Assembly (NCBI RefSeq): GCF_901709675.1 | Contig: NC_051105.1 | Location: forward strand, 12,448,604-12,512,603 | DNA: 64,000 nucleotides | Origin: Syngnathus acus | Lineage: Eukaryota > Chordata > Actinopteri > Syngnathiformes > Syngnathidae | Direction of reading: 5' to 3' | Shown here: positions 45,701 through 55,359 of the stretch, one piece after another | Layout of the letters: each line of letters opens with the position of its first letter | Numbering within the stretch: the first letter of the stretch is position 1 | Translations under genes and position numbers: made by a program | Notes under the pieces: generated by a model | Told to the model about the DNA's origin: nothing | Seen by the model: the letters and a program-made list of their open reading frames with translations, nothing else | The model's database searches: none

Positions 45701-46070
45701 GCCGGGCGAGCCGGGTTGGCCGCCAGCCTGGCCCGGACGCCCCCACGCTTGCCCCTCTTCAGCCTCCTCGCACACCGCTTTCGACGCTTTCCAACCGGGG
45801 GAGGAATAGCAGACGAGTCCGGCGACGCATCAGGACGTAGCAGTCCGAGCGCCTTTAATGTCCCCGCATCAAAGTCCAGAACTCGACAAAACTCGCTTTC
45901 GCCGATGTCGAGCAGAACCTTCCTGCCGTACTTGTAGCACGACTCAGTACGACTAGACGAACGCACAAAACTGCCGGTCAAACACTCATTTGACGAACAA
46001 AACACCGTTCGAGCGGGACAGAGAGAGGTCGCTGCGTATGCACGCGCCGCCATCTTGCATCTTAAACAGG
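42785..46070 (-). mobile_element. Full-length L2/CR1-like LINE
   Basis: It reads right to left: a short 5' region ('gccgccatcttg', 46045-46060), one long ORF, a 3' UTR of about 270 bases and a tail of four GTCAAA units (complement of (TTTGAC)n) at 42791-42816. It is inserted between the envelope remnant and the 3' part of the ERV. I could not read a target duplication. Other copies in the window: 1147-1557, 1585-3236, 33870-34386 and 49471-49745. Confidence 0.88.
43054..46053 (-). CDS. LINE endonuclease/reverse transcriptase, intact
   Basis: 999 codons with no stop or shift. ATG at 46053 ('[15 protein letters not shown]'); a basic region '[17 protein letters not shown]' precedes the APE endonuclease: '[19 protein letters not shown]' (Asn), 'VFTETWLT' (Glu), '[14 protein letters not shown]' (Asp, Asn), '[10 protein letters not shown]' (S-D-H). 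RT: '[16 protein letters not shown]', '[20 protein letters not shown]', '[18 protein letters not shown]' (Asp), '[18 protein letters not shown]' and '[14 protein letters not shown]' (FADD). The C-terminal domain ends '[14 protein letters not shown]'. It copies its own RNA at nicked genomic DNA (target-primed reverse transcription). No separate ORF1 was seen. All catalytic residues are present, so it is a candidate for recent activity. Confidence 0.9.
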   Translation of the reverse strand: [999 protein letters not shown]

Positions 46071-47361
46071 AGGGAAATGGAATAATTTAAGTGAAGCCTT
46101 GGCCTGCCAGACCTGGAGGCCTTGTCTTTACGAGTTTATGACTTTCCTTTTATCTAGGTTCTTCCTCTTTAGTGACAGGGATGTCTTTTGATCCCTGTCA
46201 GCCATATGTATCCTTCCTGTCCTTATGTTGTCTGTGTGTTTTTTTTCCTGTAAGAGGCCTTCACTAACAATGAGCAGAGCTTATTTGCATAGGCGAAATG
46301 TTCTTATTTGGTTCAAAGAAACTTCATTCCTTTTAGTTAACTGTAGGTTTGGTTCATAGATTGTTGTTGATCAGAACTGTTTTTCTTTGTTAAGTGTTAT
46401 ATACAGTTTGAAGTAGTTGCATACAAGTTATCCCATATTTACTCAATGTTTGTTTGAGGAACTGCATACCAGTTACCTCACATTTACTTAATGTGTGTTG
46501 AAGTGTTTAGGAGAAGTTACTCATTATTATTGTGTGTTAATTTCCCAAGTAGATAAAGTTAGCAAAGGTTTAGTTGCATTGTTCCACAGGAAAGCGGCAA
46601 TTAGAGTTATCTGATCACACTCGAGGACGAGTCAGCCAACCATGGGAGAAGAACAGCTGGTTGAGGAAAGAGGACAAATTCTGCGGGGGTCACGGGCCGA
46701 CAATGAAGTGCTAATTCACACCACACTACATTCCTTAGCTAATCAGCGTTGCTACAGACACAATCTCCCCTCCCTTTAGTGTAGCAACGCCTCTGTAACC
46801 AGGGCAGCCAAAACATTAAAAAGAGGAGCACGTGAAGTAAGGACTCAGAATTGATGGAGATACGTGGTATCATCTGTCCCAGTGCGCCCCAGTGAAGGGT
46901 TCCTGCAAGGAACCAGATCCGCCATCGACAGCGTCCCCGCCCCCAGTTCAAACAGAGGCAGAATAATCCTCTTCCCCCTTGGTGGCCAGGTAGTCCACCC
47001 TGAGCCACTGAAGACAACGACCACGCGGCAGATATTTCCAAGTTCTCCCTGGACGGAGCAGACCTGTGAAGGGGGCGAGAATTGTGCTCACCCTCCACCA
47101 GTGGGCGTGGCAAGCCCCCAACGGCTGAACAATCACGAGCAATTTTTATCTTGAACTGTTGTTATTGATAACATTCTGGTCGCCTAAGGCAGAGGGACCG
47201 TGTGACTCTTTTCCTGCATTAATCTTGCCGCAGGTTTTTCAGTTACACACTAAATTTGGACTGGAGTATTGAGGAAAAACCTCATCTTCACTGGAAATTA
47301 TTGCTGTCATTGTATTTTCTTACTTATGTTTGATTGATCGGGGTTGGCATAATCATATGAT
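46071..47361 (+). other. 3' ERV interior, unassigned
   Basis: It lies between the L2-like LINE and the polypurine tract. Short open frames occur, but none has a recognisable motif. By position it could be envelope or 3' untranslated ERV sequence. Confidence 0.4.
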
Positions 47362-47374
47362 AAAACAGGAGGGA
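47362..47374 (+). promoter_or_regulatory. Polypurine tract
   Basis: 'aaaacaggaggga' lies immediately before the 3' LTR, where plus-strand DNA synthesis starts in retroviruses. Confidence 0.7.
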
Positions 47375-47726
47375 TATGTTAGGGTTTACAGATTATCTTC
47401 ATCGTATGATTATGTTGGAATGTAACCTGTAACAATTAACCTAGCTTGTCCTGTCTTAACAAAAGTAGTAGAACAAAGTGCTAAGATCTTTTGAACTGAT
47501 TGACTAGCTGCAGAGGAAGCAATCAAAGTTGCTTTGTTTACACAACGTCATAAAAGACCCCCTGCTATGCTTTGATCAGCAGGCCAGGGGCTTCAACCCT
47601 AACCCTAACCCCCACTCTGTTTTCTCTCAATAAGAATGCTCCTGCATGAGGCCTGGGTCAGACCTCATTCGATCATCGCTGTACGCACAGCGACGAATGG
47701 ACTCTCCACCTGCAGGTGTCCTAAAG

Positions 47727-48638
47727 CAGTGGTCCCCAACCACCGGGCCGCGGACCGGTACCGGTCCGTGGGTCACTTGGTACCGGGCCGCGGAGCCGCA
47801 CAGGAAAAAAAAGAATTAAAAAAATTTTTTTTTTTTTTTTTTCATTGACGATCAATTCATTCAGGTTAAGACGCTCGTCCCGGTCACGTGACATGTTTCC
47901 CCAGTCGAGCCCGCAAAGCTAGCAAAAATGAGTAAGAATTTATTTTGAAAAATACAAAAATTTTGGCGAATCTCTCCCAATTACATCTGTCGGTGCATCT
48001 GAAAAATAAGGACTCTTGACACAGGGCGCTCGTCTCGGTCACGTGACATGTCACCACAGTCAAGCCCGCGAGGCAAGCAAAAATGAGCAAGAAACAGAGA
48101 AGTTTGGAAAGCTTCTTCGGAAAGGGAAAAACGTCCAATAAGGACACTGAAGAAGAAGAGGCTACGACTTCTAAGAAAAGGAAAGCTGCATTTAAAAGAA
48201 CATTTCTGGAGTCCTACTTAAAATATGGATTTATCGCCACAGGTGACTCTGACGCGCCAAGTGCACTCCGCATATGTGGCGAAAGGCTAGCTAACGAGGC
48301 AATGAAGCCTTCAAACCTGCTTCGGCACATGGAGACCAAGCATCCTGCATTTAAAGACAAACCTTAACCACTTCGGGTGTCATTGTCTCCGATTACGCCT
48401 AGATGGGAACGGCTCATTTCTGAGAAAAGAGCTCGGTGCTCCCACTAATTCAACGTTTTATTTTTATGTGGTTTATATTTGTTTTTATGCCAGTCGTATC
48501 ATTTTATTTCATCATATTTATATATATAAATATTTAAATAATAAATATATAATTATATTTATTTATATAAAGGCCGGTCCGCGAAAATATTTCTGACACG
48601 TAACCGGTCCGTGGTGCAAAAAAGGTTGGGGACCACTG
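47727..48638 (+). mobile_element. ZBED5-like non-autonomous hAT
   Basis: The ends CAGTGGTCCCCAACC and GGTTGGGGACCACTG are inverted. The 8-bp target duplication TCCTAAAG is perfect (47719-47726 and 48639-48646). Length is 912 bp. The interior holds only the transposase N-terminus and a very AT-rich 3' region, so it is an internal deletion derivative and the youngest layer of the nest. Confidence 0.93.
48083..48367 (+). pseudogene. ZBED5-like transposase N-terminus
   Basis: 94 codons: 'MSKKQRSLESFFGKGKTSN', an acidic/basic linker, 'SYLKYGFIATGDSDAPSALR', then a BED-like finger 'ICGERLANEAMKPSNLLRHM' with 'ETKH', and a stop. Only one Cys is present where the C-x2-C pair is expected, so the zinc site is damaged. 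The hAT catalytic domain is absent. Confidence 0.8.
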
Positions 48639-48721
48639 TCCTAAAGGACTTACTTGTCTCCCATGTGGTTCTTGCAAAATAAGTTAGAGTGAGCACCACC
48701 CTAACACTTAGTGTAGCACTT

Positions 48722-49757
48722 TGTAAGCCAAAAATTCATAATTTCTTGATCCATCCACCCTTTCTCATTCATGGCGCCTGTAACTGAGGGTGATAGGATT
48801 TTTGGCATAGTTTCCGTTTGAAAATGACAATTGGTAGCAATTTTGATCCATCTCCACAAAATGCCAGCACCACTGTGAAGTGTGATTTCTCATGACCAGT
48901 TGTTACTATATTCACGCTCTTTTGCCCTTTATCTGCAACACTTTGGCCCATGGGAATGACAAATGTGAGGGGGACCTCATCCATGTTAATAATATGATCC
49001 GGTGTCACGTTGTGCTCACTTACATGCTTCTCAATGAACTCACGGAAACTGTCGACCTTGACTTGGAAGTCTGCTGGGAGTTTTGGGGATATTGTTGTCC
49101 TTGCTCTGATAGAGAGGCGATTGCGTTGCATGAAGCGATTACACCACGAAGGTCCTCCTACGAAGTCATTTATATTCATCTCCTTGGCAAATACCTGGGC
49201 GTGGAGACGCAACTGCACTGTTGACAAGCCTCTCCCGGCAGCATGTGGTTCAAGCACCCATGTGCAAACACGTTCCTCTAGCTGTGGCCACCTAGCTTTT
49301 AGCCTGCGATTGGCTTTTGTTGTTTTCTTCATTTCAGTAAGAGTAACCTCCGCTTTTTGCCAGTCCCTTACAAGTTTCTTGCTAACTTCAAACTTTCTTT
49401 CTGCTGCTCGATTACCGTTTTCGGCTGCATATTTTACTACGTGCAGCTTGTAATCTGCAGAATATGATTTACTTGTACTTTTGCGCTATATTCTGACTGT
49501 CTGCTGTATGCACACTTGCTCCATTTTTGCTCCTCTTATTTATTGTGTTATTTGTTTATTTATTATTTATTCATCACTCTTATTTATTCATTGTTTGTGC
49601 CTTCTTGTTTTTATTTTTTTGTGTTGTTTACTTGTATGTATATTGTGTACTATGTCTTGTCACCGTGGGATAGTGGGAACGTAATTTCGATTTCTTTGTG
49701 TCTTGGCATGTGAAGAAATTGACAATAAAGCTGACTTTGACTTCTTCTCTGTGCCAT
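48722..49757 (-). pseudogene. Tigger/pogo-like transposase, N-terminal and core part
   Basis: Start ATG at 49757-49755 ('MAQRR'). A LINE fragment (49471-49745) interrupts after about five codons, then it continues 'KSYSADYKLHVVKYAAENGN' and 'AAERKFEVSKKLVRDWQKAE' (psq-type helix-turn-helix). A CENP-B-like second DNA-binding domain follows ('HAQVFAKEMNINDFVGGPSW'), then the DDE start 'DHIINMDEVPLTFVIP' (first Asp). A frameshift at about 48773 precedes 'GWMDQEIMNFWLTKCYT', which reads on into 38532 on the far side of the ERV. TcMar-Tigger family; inactive. Confidence 0.82.
49471..49745 (+). repeat. L2/CR1-like LINE 3' UTR fragment
   Basis: Matches 34110-34380 (the same family 3' UTR with AATAAAGCTGACTTTGACTT end). 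A strongly 5'-truncated insertion into the Tigger-like transposase gene. Confidence 0.88.
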
Positions 49758-49914
49758 TTTTGTTAAGCCCTTCTCAGTTGTGTTTATAAGTTACCGCCAA
49801 TGTTGAAATTATTAACACAGGCCTAGAGTGCCTTATTGAGGTTTAGTGTGAAAATAACATGTGAAGTGATATAATAATGTGTTAATTATGGGGAAGCGGC
49901 AGGCCAAGTTTTTC
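49758..49914. other. Tigger-like 5' flank, end not found
   Basis: 'aaaataacatgtgaagtg' is shared with 12243-12263 inside the Tigger-like MITE at 11.6 kb, so this is probably that transposon's 5' region. No terminal repeat is visible before the next LINE. Confidence 0.4.
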
Positions 49915-52900
49915 GGAAAGATGGCGGCGCACGGAAAGATGGCGGCGCACGCAATTGCAGCGGCTCATTGCTCTCCCGATCTACGCATTGTTTGTTTTTG
50001 TTAGTGTTTGTACCCACTGTATGTCGATCATACACCACCTACAACCGACAGGAGCTCCTCAGGATAGGTGTTTGCTGCGAGTTGAGTGTCGCAGCGGAGT
50101 TTCACCGGAGGATATCATCAGGCGCCCCGGCTCCCCTTGGATCACCATCCCCGCTGGGAGGAAGCGAAGGCAGCGCAGAGAGAGGAGGCAAAAACGAGGC
50201 TGCAGGGCCGGCGCGCTAACCAGGCTACGGAAGCAGCCGTTCAAACCACCGCTCCCTAGCCTGTTTCTTACCAACGCCAGGTATCTTGCTAACAAAATGG
50301 ATGAACTAAGGCTACAGATGTCTGCGAACCAGACCGTGAAGGACTGCTGCATGGTACTGATCACCGAAACCTGGCTTCATCCACTCATACCGGACTCTGC
50401 TATCGAGCTAGCAGGATACACCACACAGCGTCATGACAGGACTGAGAACTCCGGTAAGAGCAAGGGGGGGGGGGGGGGGGGCTCTGTATGTACGTCAATA
50501 ACAACTGGTGTACTAATATGGTGACTGTAGACAGTCACTGCTGCCCGGACCTGGAGTAAGTGACTATTAAATGCAGGCCCTTTTACCTCCCTCGTGAATT
50601 TACCGTAGTCATGACGACTGTTGTTTACATACCTCCGGAGGCTAATGCTAAGCTAGCTATTGGACTATTACATGGCAGTATTAGCAGCCAGCTGAGCAGA
50701 TATCCTGACGCAGCCCACATCATGGCAGGGGACTTTAATCATGTAGATTTGAAAGCAGCACTCCCTAGTTTCCATCAGCATGTTAAATGTGCCACCAGAG
50801 GAATAAACACTCTGGACAAGGTCTACTCCAACATCAAGCTAGGCTACAGGGCAAAACAGCTACCTCACCTGGGCCAGTCTGACCATATGTCACTGCTGTT
50901 AATCCCGGCATATACCACCATCAGGAAATCAGCTCCTATCATCACAAAAACTGTTAAAACCTGGCCTGATGACGCCTCTCAGCAGTTGCAGGACTGCTTC
51001 GACAGGACTAACTGGGACATCTTCCAACACCGGGACTTGAACGTGTTCACAGACAGTGTTCTGTGTTATATCAAGCACTGCACAGACACTGTCACAGTGG
51101 ACAAACCTATACGGATATAACCCAACCAGAAGCCCTGGATGACCCGGGAGGTCCTTCGGCTGCTGGAGGAGAGGGACACCGCCCTGTCCCTCAGGTCTGA
51201 GGACGGGGCTCTCTACAGCACAGCCAGAGCCAACCTGAGGAGAGGCATCAGAGAGGCCCAGCTTGCCTACAAGAAGAGGATTGAGGATCACCTGGACAGC
51301 AACAACAGCAAGCAGGTGTGGCAGGGAGTCCAGCATCTCACCAACTACAGAACCACCATCGGAGCTGCTGAAGGGGACGCCTCACTGGCAGAGGTCCTCA
51401 ATACCTTCTTTGCCCGGTTCGAGTCCGAGCCACCTGAAGCGGCCACATCACATCCCACAGACCGCAGCAGCTTCACCCTCACAGTGAAGGAGCACGAGGT
51501 GAGGCGCACGCTGCGGACCATCAACTCGAGGAAGGCTGCGGGTCCTGACGGCGTCACTGGGCGTGTCCTGAAGGACTGCGCAGATCAGCTGGCTGGAGTC
51601 TTCACAAAGATTTTCAACCAGTCCCTTACCGAGTCCACCGTCCCATCCTGTTTAAGATCCTCCACTATAGTCCCCCTGCCCAAGAAACGCCACATCACCA
51701 GCCTCAATGACTACCGGCCAGTCGCACTCACCCCGGTGGTCATGAAGTGCTTTGAAAAGCTGGTACGGGGTCACATCACAGCACTCCTGTTCAGAGGTTT
51801 TGACCCCCACCAGTTTGCCTACAGGGCAAATAGATCCACAGAGGACGCAGTAGCTACAGCCCTCCACGCTGCACTGTCCCACCTGGAGCAGCCGGGGAGC
51901 TATGTGCGGATGCTCTTCGTGGACTTTAGCTCTGCTTTTAACACCATCCTCCCCCACAGACTGGTTGACATACTGGAGGGCCTGGGACTTCCACATAATA
52001 CTTGCAGGTGGATTAAGATCTTCCTGACGGGTCGCAGCCAGAGGGTGAAAGTGGGCCGTCATACATCCACACCTCTCAGTCTTGGTACCGGCTCCCCACA
52101 GGGCTGCGTACTGAGCCCACTGCTTTACACGCTCTACACACATGCATGCACCCCCGCCCACCGCAGCAACACCATCGTGAAATTTGCGGATGACACAACC
52201 GTGGTGGGGCTCATCTCAAGGGGGATGAGTCTGCCTACAGGGACGAAGTGGTCCAGCTATCGGAGTGGTGCGGAGAGAACAATCTGCTCCTAAACATGGC
52301 TAAAACCCAAGAACTGGTCATTGATTTTAGGAGGAAAAATAAAACGGACATTCCACCACTTATCATCGATGGGGTCTGTGTGAAGAGGGTGTCCTCCTTC
52401 CGCTACCTGGGAGTCCACATCGAGGAGGACTTCACCTGGGGCGTGAACACCTCTGAGCTGCTTAAACAGGCCCAGCAGAGACTCTACCTTTTAAGGGTGC
52501 TGAGGAGGCACAGCATTACACAGAGACTGCTGGTGTCCTTCTATCGCTGCTCCATAGAAAGCGCTTTAACGTACTGTATATGTGTTTGGTACTCCAGCTG
52601 CACTGCTGCTCAGAGGAAAAAGCTCCAAGGGGTCATCAACACAGCACAGAAGATCATTGGCTGCCCTCTCCCCACACTGGAAGACCTACACAGAACCCGC
52701 TGTCTCAAAAAAACACAGAACATTCTGAAGGACACTTCCCACCCTGGCCACTCCCTTTTCGAACTGTTGCCATCAGGCAGACGCTACAGATTAATTAGGT
52801 CGAGGACTAGCAGATTCGCCAACAGTTTTTACCCTACAGCGGTAGTCACATTGAATGCAGCTAAACGTAAATGATTATGTCTGTGTATGTTCTTCTGTGG

Positions 52901-53067
52901 GTTTTTAGCTTGTTTTTTTTATCTTTTTATTCTATTTATTTTTTATCGCATGCGCGGATCGGTTGGCACTTTTTAAATTTCATTGTACATGTGACAATGA
53001 CAAATAAAGATCTATTCTATCTATTCTATTCTATTCTATTCTATTCTATTCTATTCTATTCTATTCT
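49915..53067 (+). mobile_element. Second L2-like LINE (LINE G) with (ATTCT)n tail
   Basis: The 5' end repeats 'agatggcggcgcacg' twice (49919 and 49936). The coding region is 49940-52874, the 3' UTR ends 'ttgtacatgtgacaatgacaaataaagatc', and an ATTCT microsatellite tail covers 53013-53067. The protein is related to but distinct from the 43-46 kb LINE. Confidence 0.87.
49940..52874 (+). pseudogene. LINE G endonuclease/RT, frameshifted
   Basis: Endonuclease blocks 'LFLTNARYLANKMDELRL' and 'VLITETWLHP' precede an 18-base G run (50464-50481) that shifts the frame. '[20 protein letters not shown]', 'HIMAGDFNHVDLK' and 'LGQSDHMSLLL' follow. TAA at 51118-51120. RT in another frame: 'AAGPDGVTGRVLKDCADQL', '[20 protein letters not shown]', '[18 protein letters not shown]', '[18 protein letters not shown]' and '[14 protein letters not shown]' (FADD). 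A frameshift near 52230 precedes 'NNLLLNMAKTQELVIDFRRK' and the C-terminus '[20 protein letters not shown]'. RT residues are intact, but the reading frame is broken at three or more places. Confidence 0.87.
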
Positions 53068-53072
53068 AATAA

Positions 53073-53125
53073 TTTCACACATAAATCGCTCCTGACGCAC
53101 CCCCGGCCGAACTATGATGCATTTA
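53073..53125. repeat. Degraded Tigger-like terminal repeat
   Basis: 'ttcacacataaatcgctcctgac ... ccgaactatga' matches the inner end of the MITEs at 1062 and 12320, with decay. Confidence 0.5.
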
Positions 53126-54013
53126 AGGTGCATTTGTGATGAGCAAACCACAAACTGTCGGGGGTTCGCTGTATTTGTACTTTTTACACGTTCTAAATGA
53201 GAAAATACAAGACAGCAATGCTATCTCAATCTTTTGTGCGCAACATTTCCCACAAATATGCAACTGCTTAACGTCCTTCATTTTAATTTGTACATTCTCT
53301 TGCTTATGTTATTGTAAACTATACTTCCTCTGTTATATTCCAAATTACTCTACTCATTTCCAAAATACTTTTCCCCTGCTCAAGTTTTCCATTATATTTG
53401 TATCCTTTTAAAACCAATTCCCACATTCCATATTGGTGGTTGTTTCAAATCTATTGCTGCATCTGTCTCAACCGTTATACTCTCAGCATAATCCTGCAAT
53501 GGCTCTATCCCACTTGATCCCCCTCTCCATTCAATTTGCCTTGCATGTCTGTCGATCTTCCTTTGGATCATTGTTTGTTTTGATCTCTCCTTCATCATGT
53601 GCGCTGTCTGTCAGTTTCACCTTTTTTGGTCTCTTTAAATCCAGCATATTGCTCAATCTACTGTACCTCTTTGTCTGCCCTCTTTGTGTACCTGCCCCTG
53701 AGCCTGCTCAAACCAGAGGCTGCAGTGGCTTAACTTTAATTGATGCATTGGCTAAAGCAAGGGATAAGGAACGAACTAAGGGATGCTTCTGAGCTGACAA
53801 GGTTAATTCTGTTTTTCCTTGCTCCTTGTCATTTGGCCGCAATTAAACTCATGGCATCCCTCCCAAGGGAAAGATACTCTGCTCAAAAGAAAGAGAGCGA
53901 ATGGGCAAAATAATCCATAAGGTTTGGAGGATCAGTGAAGGGGAGGGGAGTGAGGTATTGGCAATGACAATATGGGCAAATTTTCTTCCTGTACTGGCTT
54001 ACGTTACATTCAA
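53126..54013. other. Unassigned DNA
   Basis: Open frames up to 119 codons occur, but codon usage is featureless and there are no motifs. I see no supported gene. Confidence 0.5.
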
Positions 54014-54017
54014 ACAT

Positions 54018-54174
54018 CCATCCATCCATCCATCCATCCAACCAACTCCGTCTGTCCATCCATCCATCCATCCATCCATCCATCCATTCAACCAACTCCA
54101 TCTGTCCATCCATCCATCCATCCATCCATCCATCCATCCATCCATCCACCCATCCATCCATCCATCTATCCATT
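54018..54174. repeat. (CATC)n microsatellite
   Basis: Three blocks of CATC repeats separated by 'caaccaactcc(g/a)tctgtc' spacers, so the locus has a higher-order unit of about 60 bases. Confidence 0.93.
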
Positions 54175-54924
54175 CGTTATCAAAGTAGAAAACTGATCAG
54201 GAGAGGACACTACAATTGTCACTTCAGTTTGACACAGTTAAATTGACTTTGAAATGCAAATTCACTAGAGTAAACCTTGAGGCTCTCAACTGCTTTGGCT
54301 CTGGCCTCTTACTGCTCAAGCATGTTTTAAAGAAATACACACCAAGATCATAGTTTATACATTATTACCTCCCTGGCTCATTTGAATGAGATCACTCCAA
54401 GACACAGAGTAATTAGACAATTATGAAAGGCTGAGGTGACACTGACCTTATTATGGTGGGGAGATCAAATTAATGACCCGTGACAGATGGAGGCCTCAAT
54501 AACACTCAAGCCAAAGGCTTTTAGTATCTCTTGACAACTGATGTTCCATACAGTTACAGTCAGAGGGAAATAACGACAACATTTGAACAAACTGCGGTTA
54601 AAAAATAATAAAATACAACTTTTGCTTATAAATCTATTCAACAAACATGTTTCAGTCACCAAAAGTAAAAGTAATTAGTCAAGTTTGTTCTCCCTTTCCC
54701 CTTCAGACTTTCCAATGAATTTGCATGTGAAAAAGAAACAATTGAGTCCGGTTTCTCTTAGTCCACTTTAAAAAAAAGGGTGGGGGGGATCAGCAACCCT
54801 TTTCTTTTGTGTGGAAAATGATTGGCGATACATTCCCACTTATTATTTCGCTTAAATTTTAATGGAATTCTTTTGAAGCGGCCATCAGTCTCTCGAAAGA
54901 CCATGGCACAAGTGGATTTGGATA
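54175..54924. other. Unassigned DNA
   Basis: No gene, no repeat structure recognised. Confidence 0.5.
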
Positions 54925-54932
54925 GATTAGGT

Positions 54933-55207
54933 CACAGGTGTCAAACACAAGGCCCGGGGGCCAGATGCGGCCCGACATCATTTTCTGTGGCCCGCGAAGA
55001 CAAATTATGCATCAAATTTATGTGTCAATGCTAAAGGTTTCCACTAGTCTGATTTGAAAACTAATTATTTGTCAGTTGGTTTTGTAGCTTATACTGTATA
55101 TAATATGAGGCCTTTATACATTTAGTTGAGTTGACAGTCATAATGGCCCTCCGAAGGAAACTGTGACTACGATGCGGCCCGCGACAAAAATGAGCTTGAC
55201 ACCCCTG
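54933..55207. mobile_element. hAT MITE, 275 bp
   Basis: The ends 'cacaggtgtcaaac' and 'agcttgacacccctg' are imperfect inverted repeats with 'ggcccg/cgggcc' motifs inside. The 8-bp target duplication GATTAGGT is at 54925-54932 and 55208-55215. No coding capacity. Confidence 0.85.
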
Positions 55208-55215
55208 GATTAGGT

Positions 55216-55359
55216 GGTGCTGAGGGCGCATTTCTGTGTATGGCTGAAAAGTCCCACTTGAAAAATTCTGGCATTGATTGCACTTAAATGTGATGCTGTT
55301 GTCAACTGACGCTGATTGAGGTACTTTTCATCATGCTCTTCTTTATGCTGCTGCTCGAA
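55216..55359. other. Short unassigned stretch
   Basis: Nothing recognised. Confidence 0.4.

Larger units (their letters stand above)
38538..48716 (+). mobile_element. ERV provirus, gutted, with nested insertions
   Basis: The LTRs begin TGTTAGGGT and end ACCCTAACA. The 5-bp target duplication CTTAG is perfect (38533-38537 and 48717-48721). It has a His-type primer binding site after the 5' LTR, scraps of integrase and envelope, and a polypurine tract before the 3' LTR. Gag, protease and RT were not found. Three later insertions lie inside: LINE D family (39401-39945), an L2-like LINE (42785-46070) and a ZBED5-like hAT (47727-48638). The two LTRs look only slightly diverged. An old viral copy, not replication competent. 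Confidence 0.88.
47377..48716 (+). repeat. ERV 3' LTR interrupted by a hAT element
   Basis: LTR segments 47377-47726 and 48647-48716 (48639-48646 is the hAT target duplication) match the 5' LTR with few differences. An added 'ccctaa' unit lies near 47600. Confidence 0.9.

Noticed and set aside
46739-47154. Overlapping 96-124 codon frames before the 3' LTR
   Set aside because: Both strands are open at the same place and no retroviral motif is visible; left as unassigned ERV interior.
47597-47612. Telomere-like ccctaaccctaaccc
   Set aside because: Only two to three units, created by expansion of 'aaccctaacccc' that is part of the LTR.
53433-53792. 119-codon open frame
   Set aside because: No motif, splice context or homologue recognised; composition like chance AT-rich sequence.
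53883-54196. Ile-His-Pro-Ser and Trp-Met-Asp-Gly repeat proteins
   Set aside because: Translation of a CATC microsatellite on both strands.
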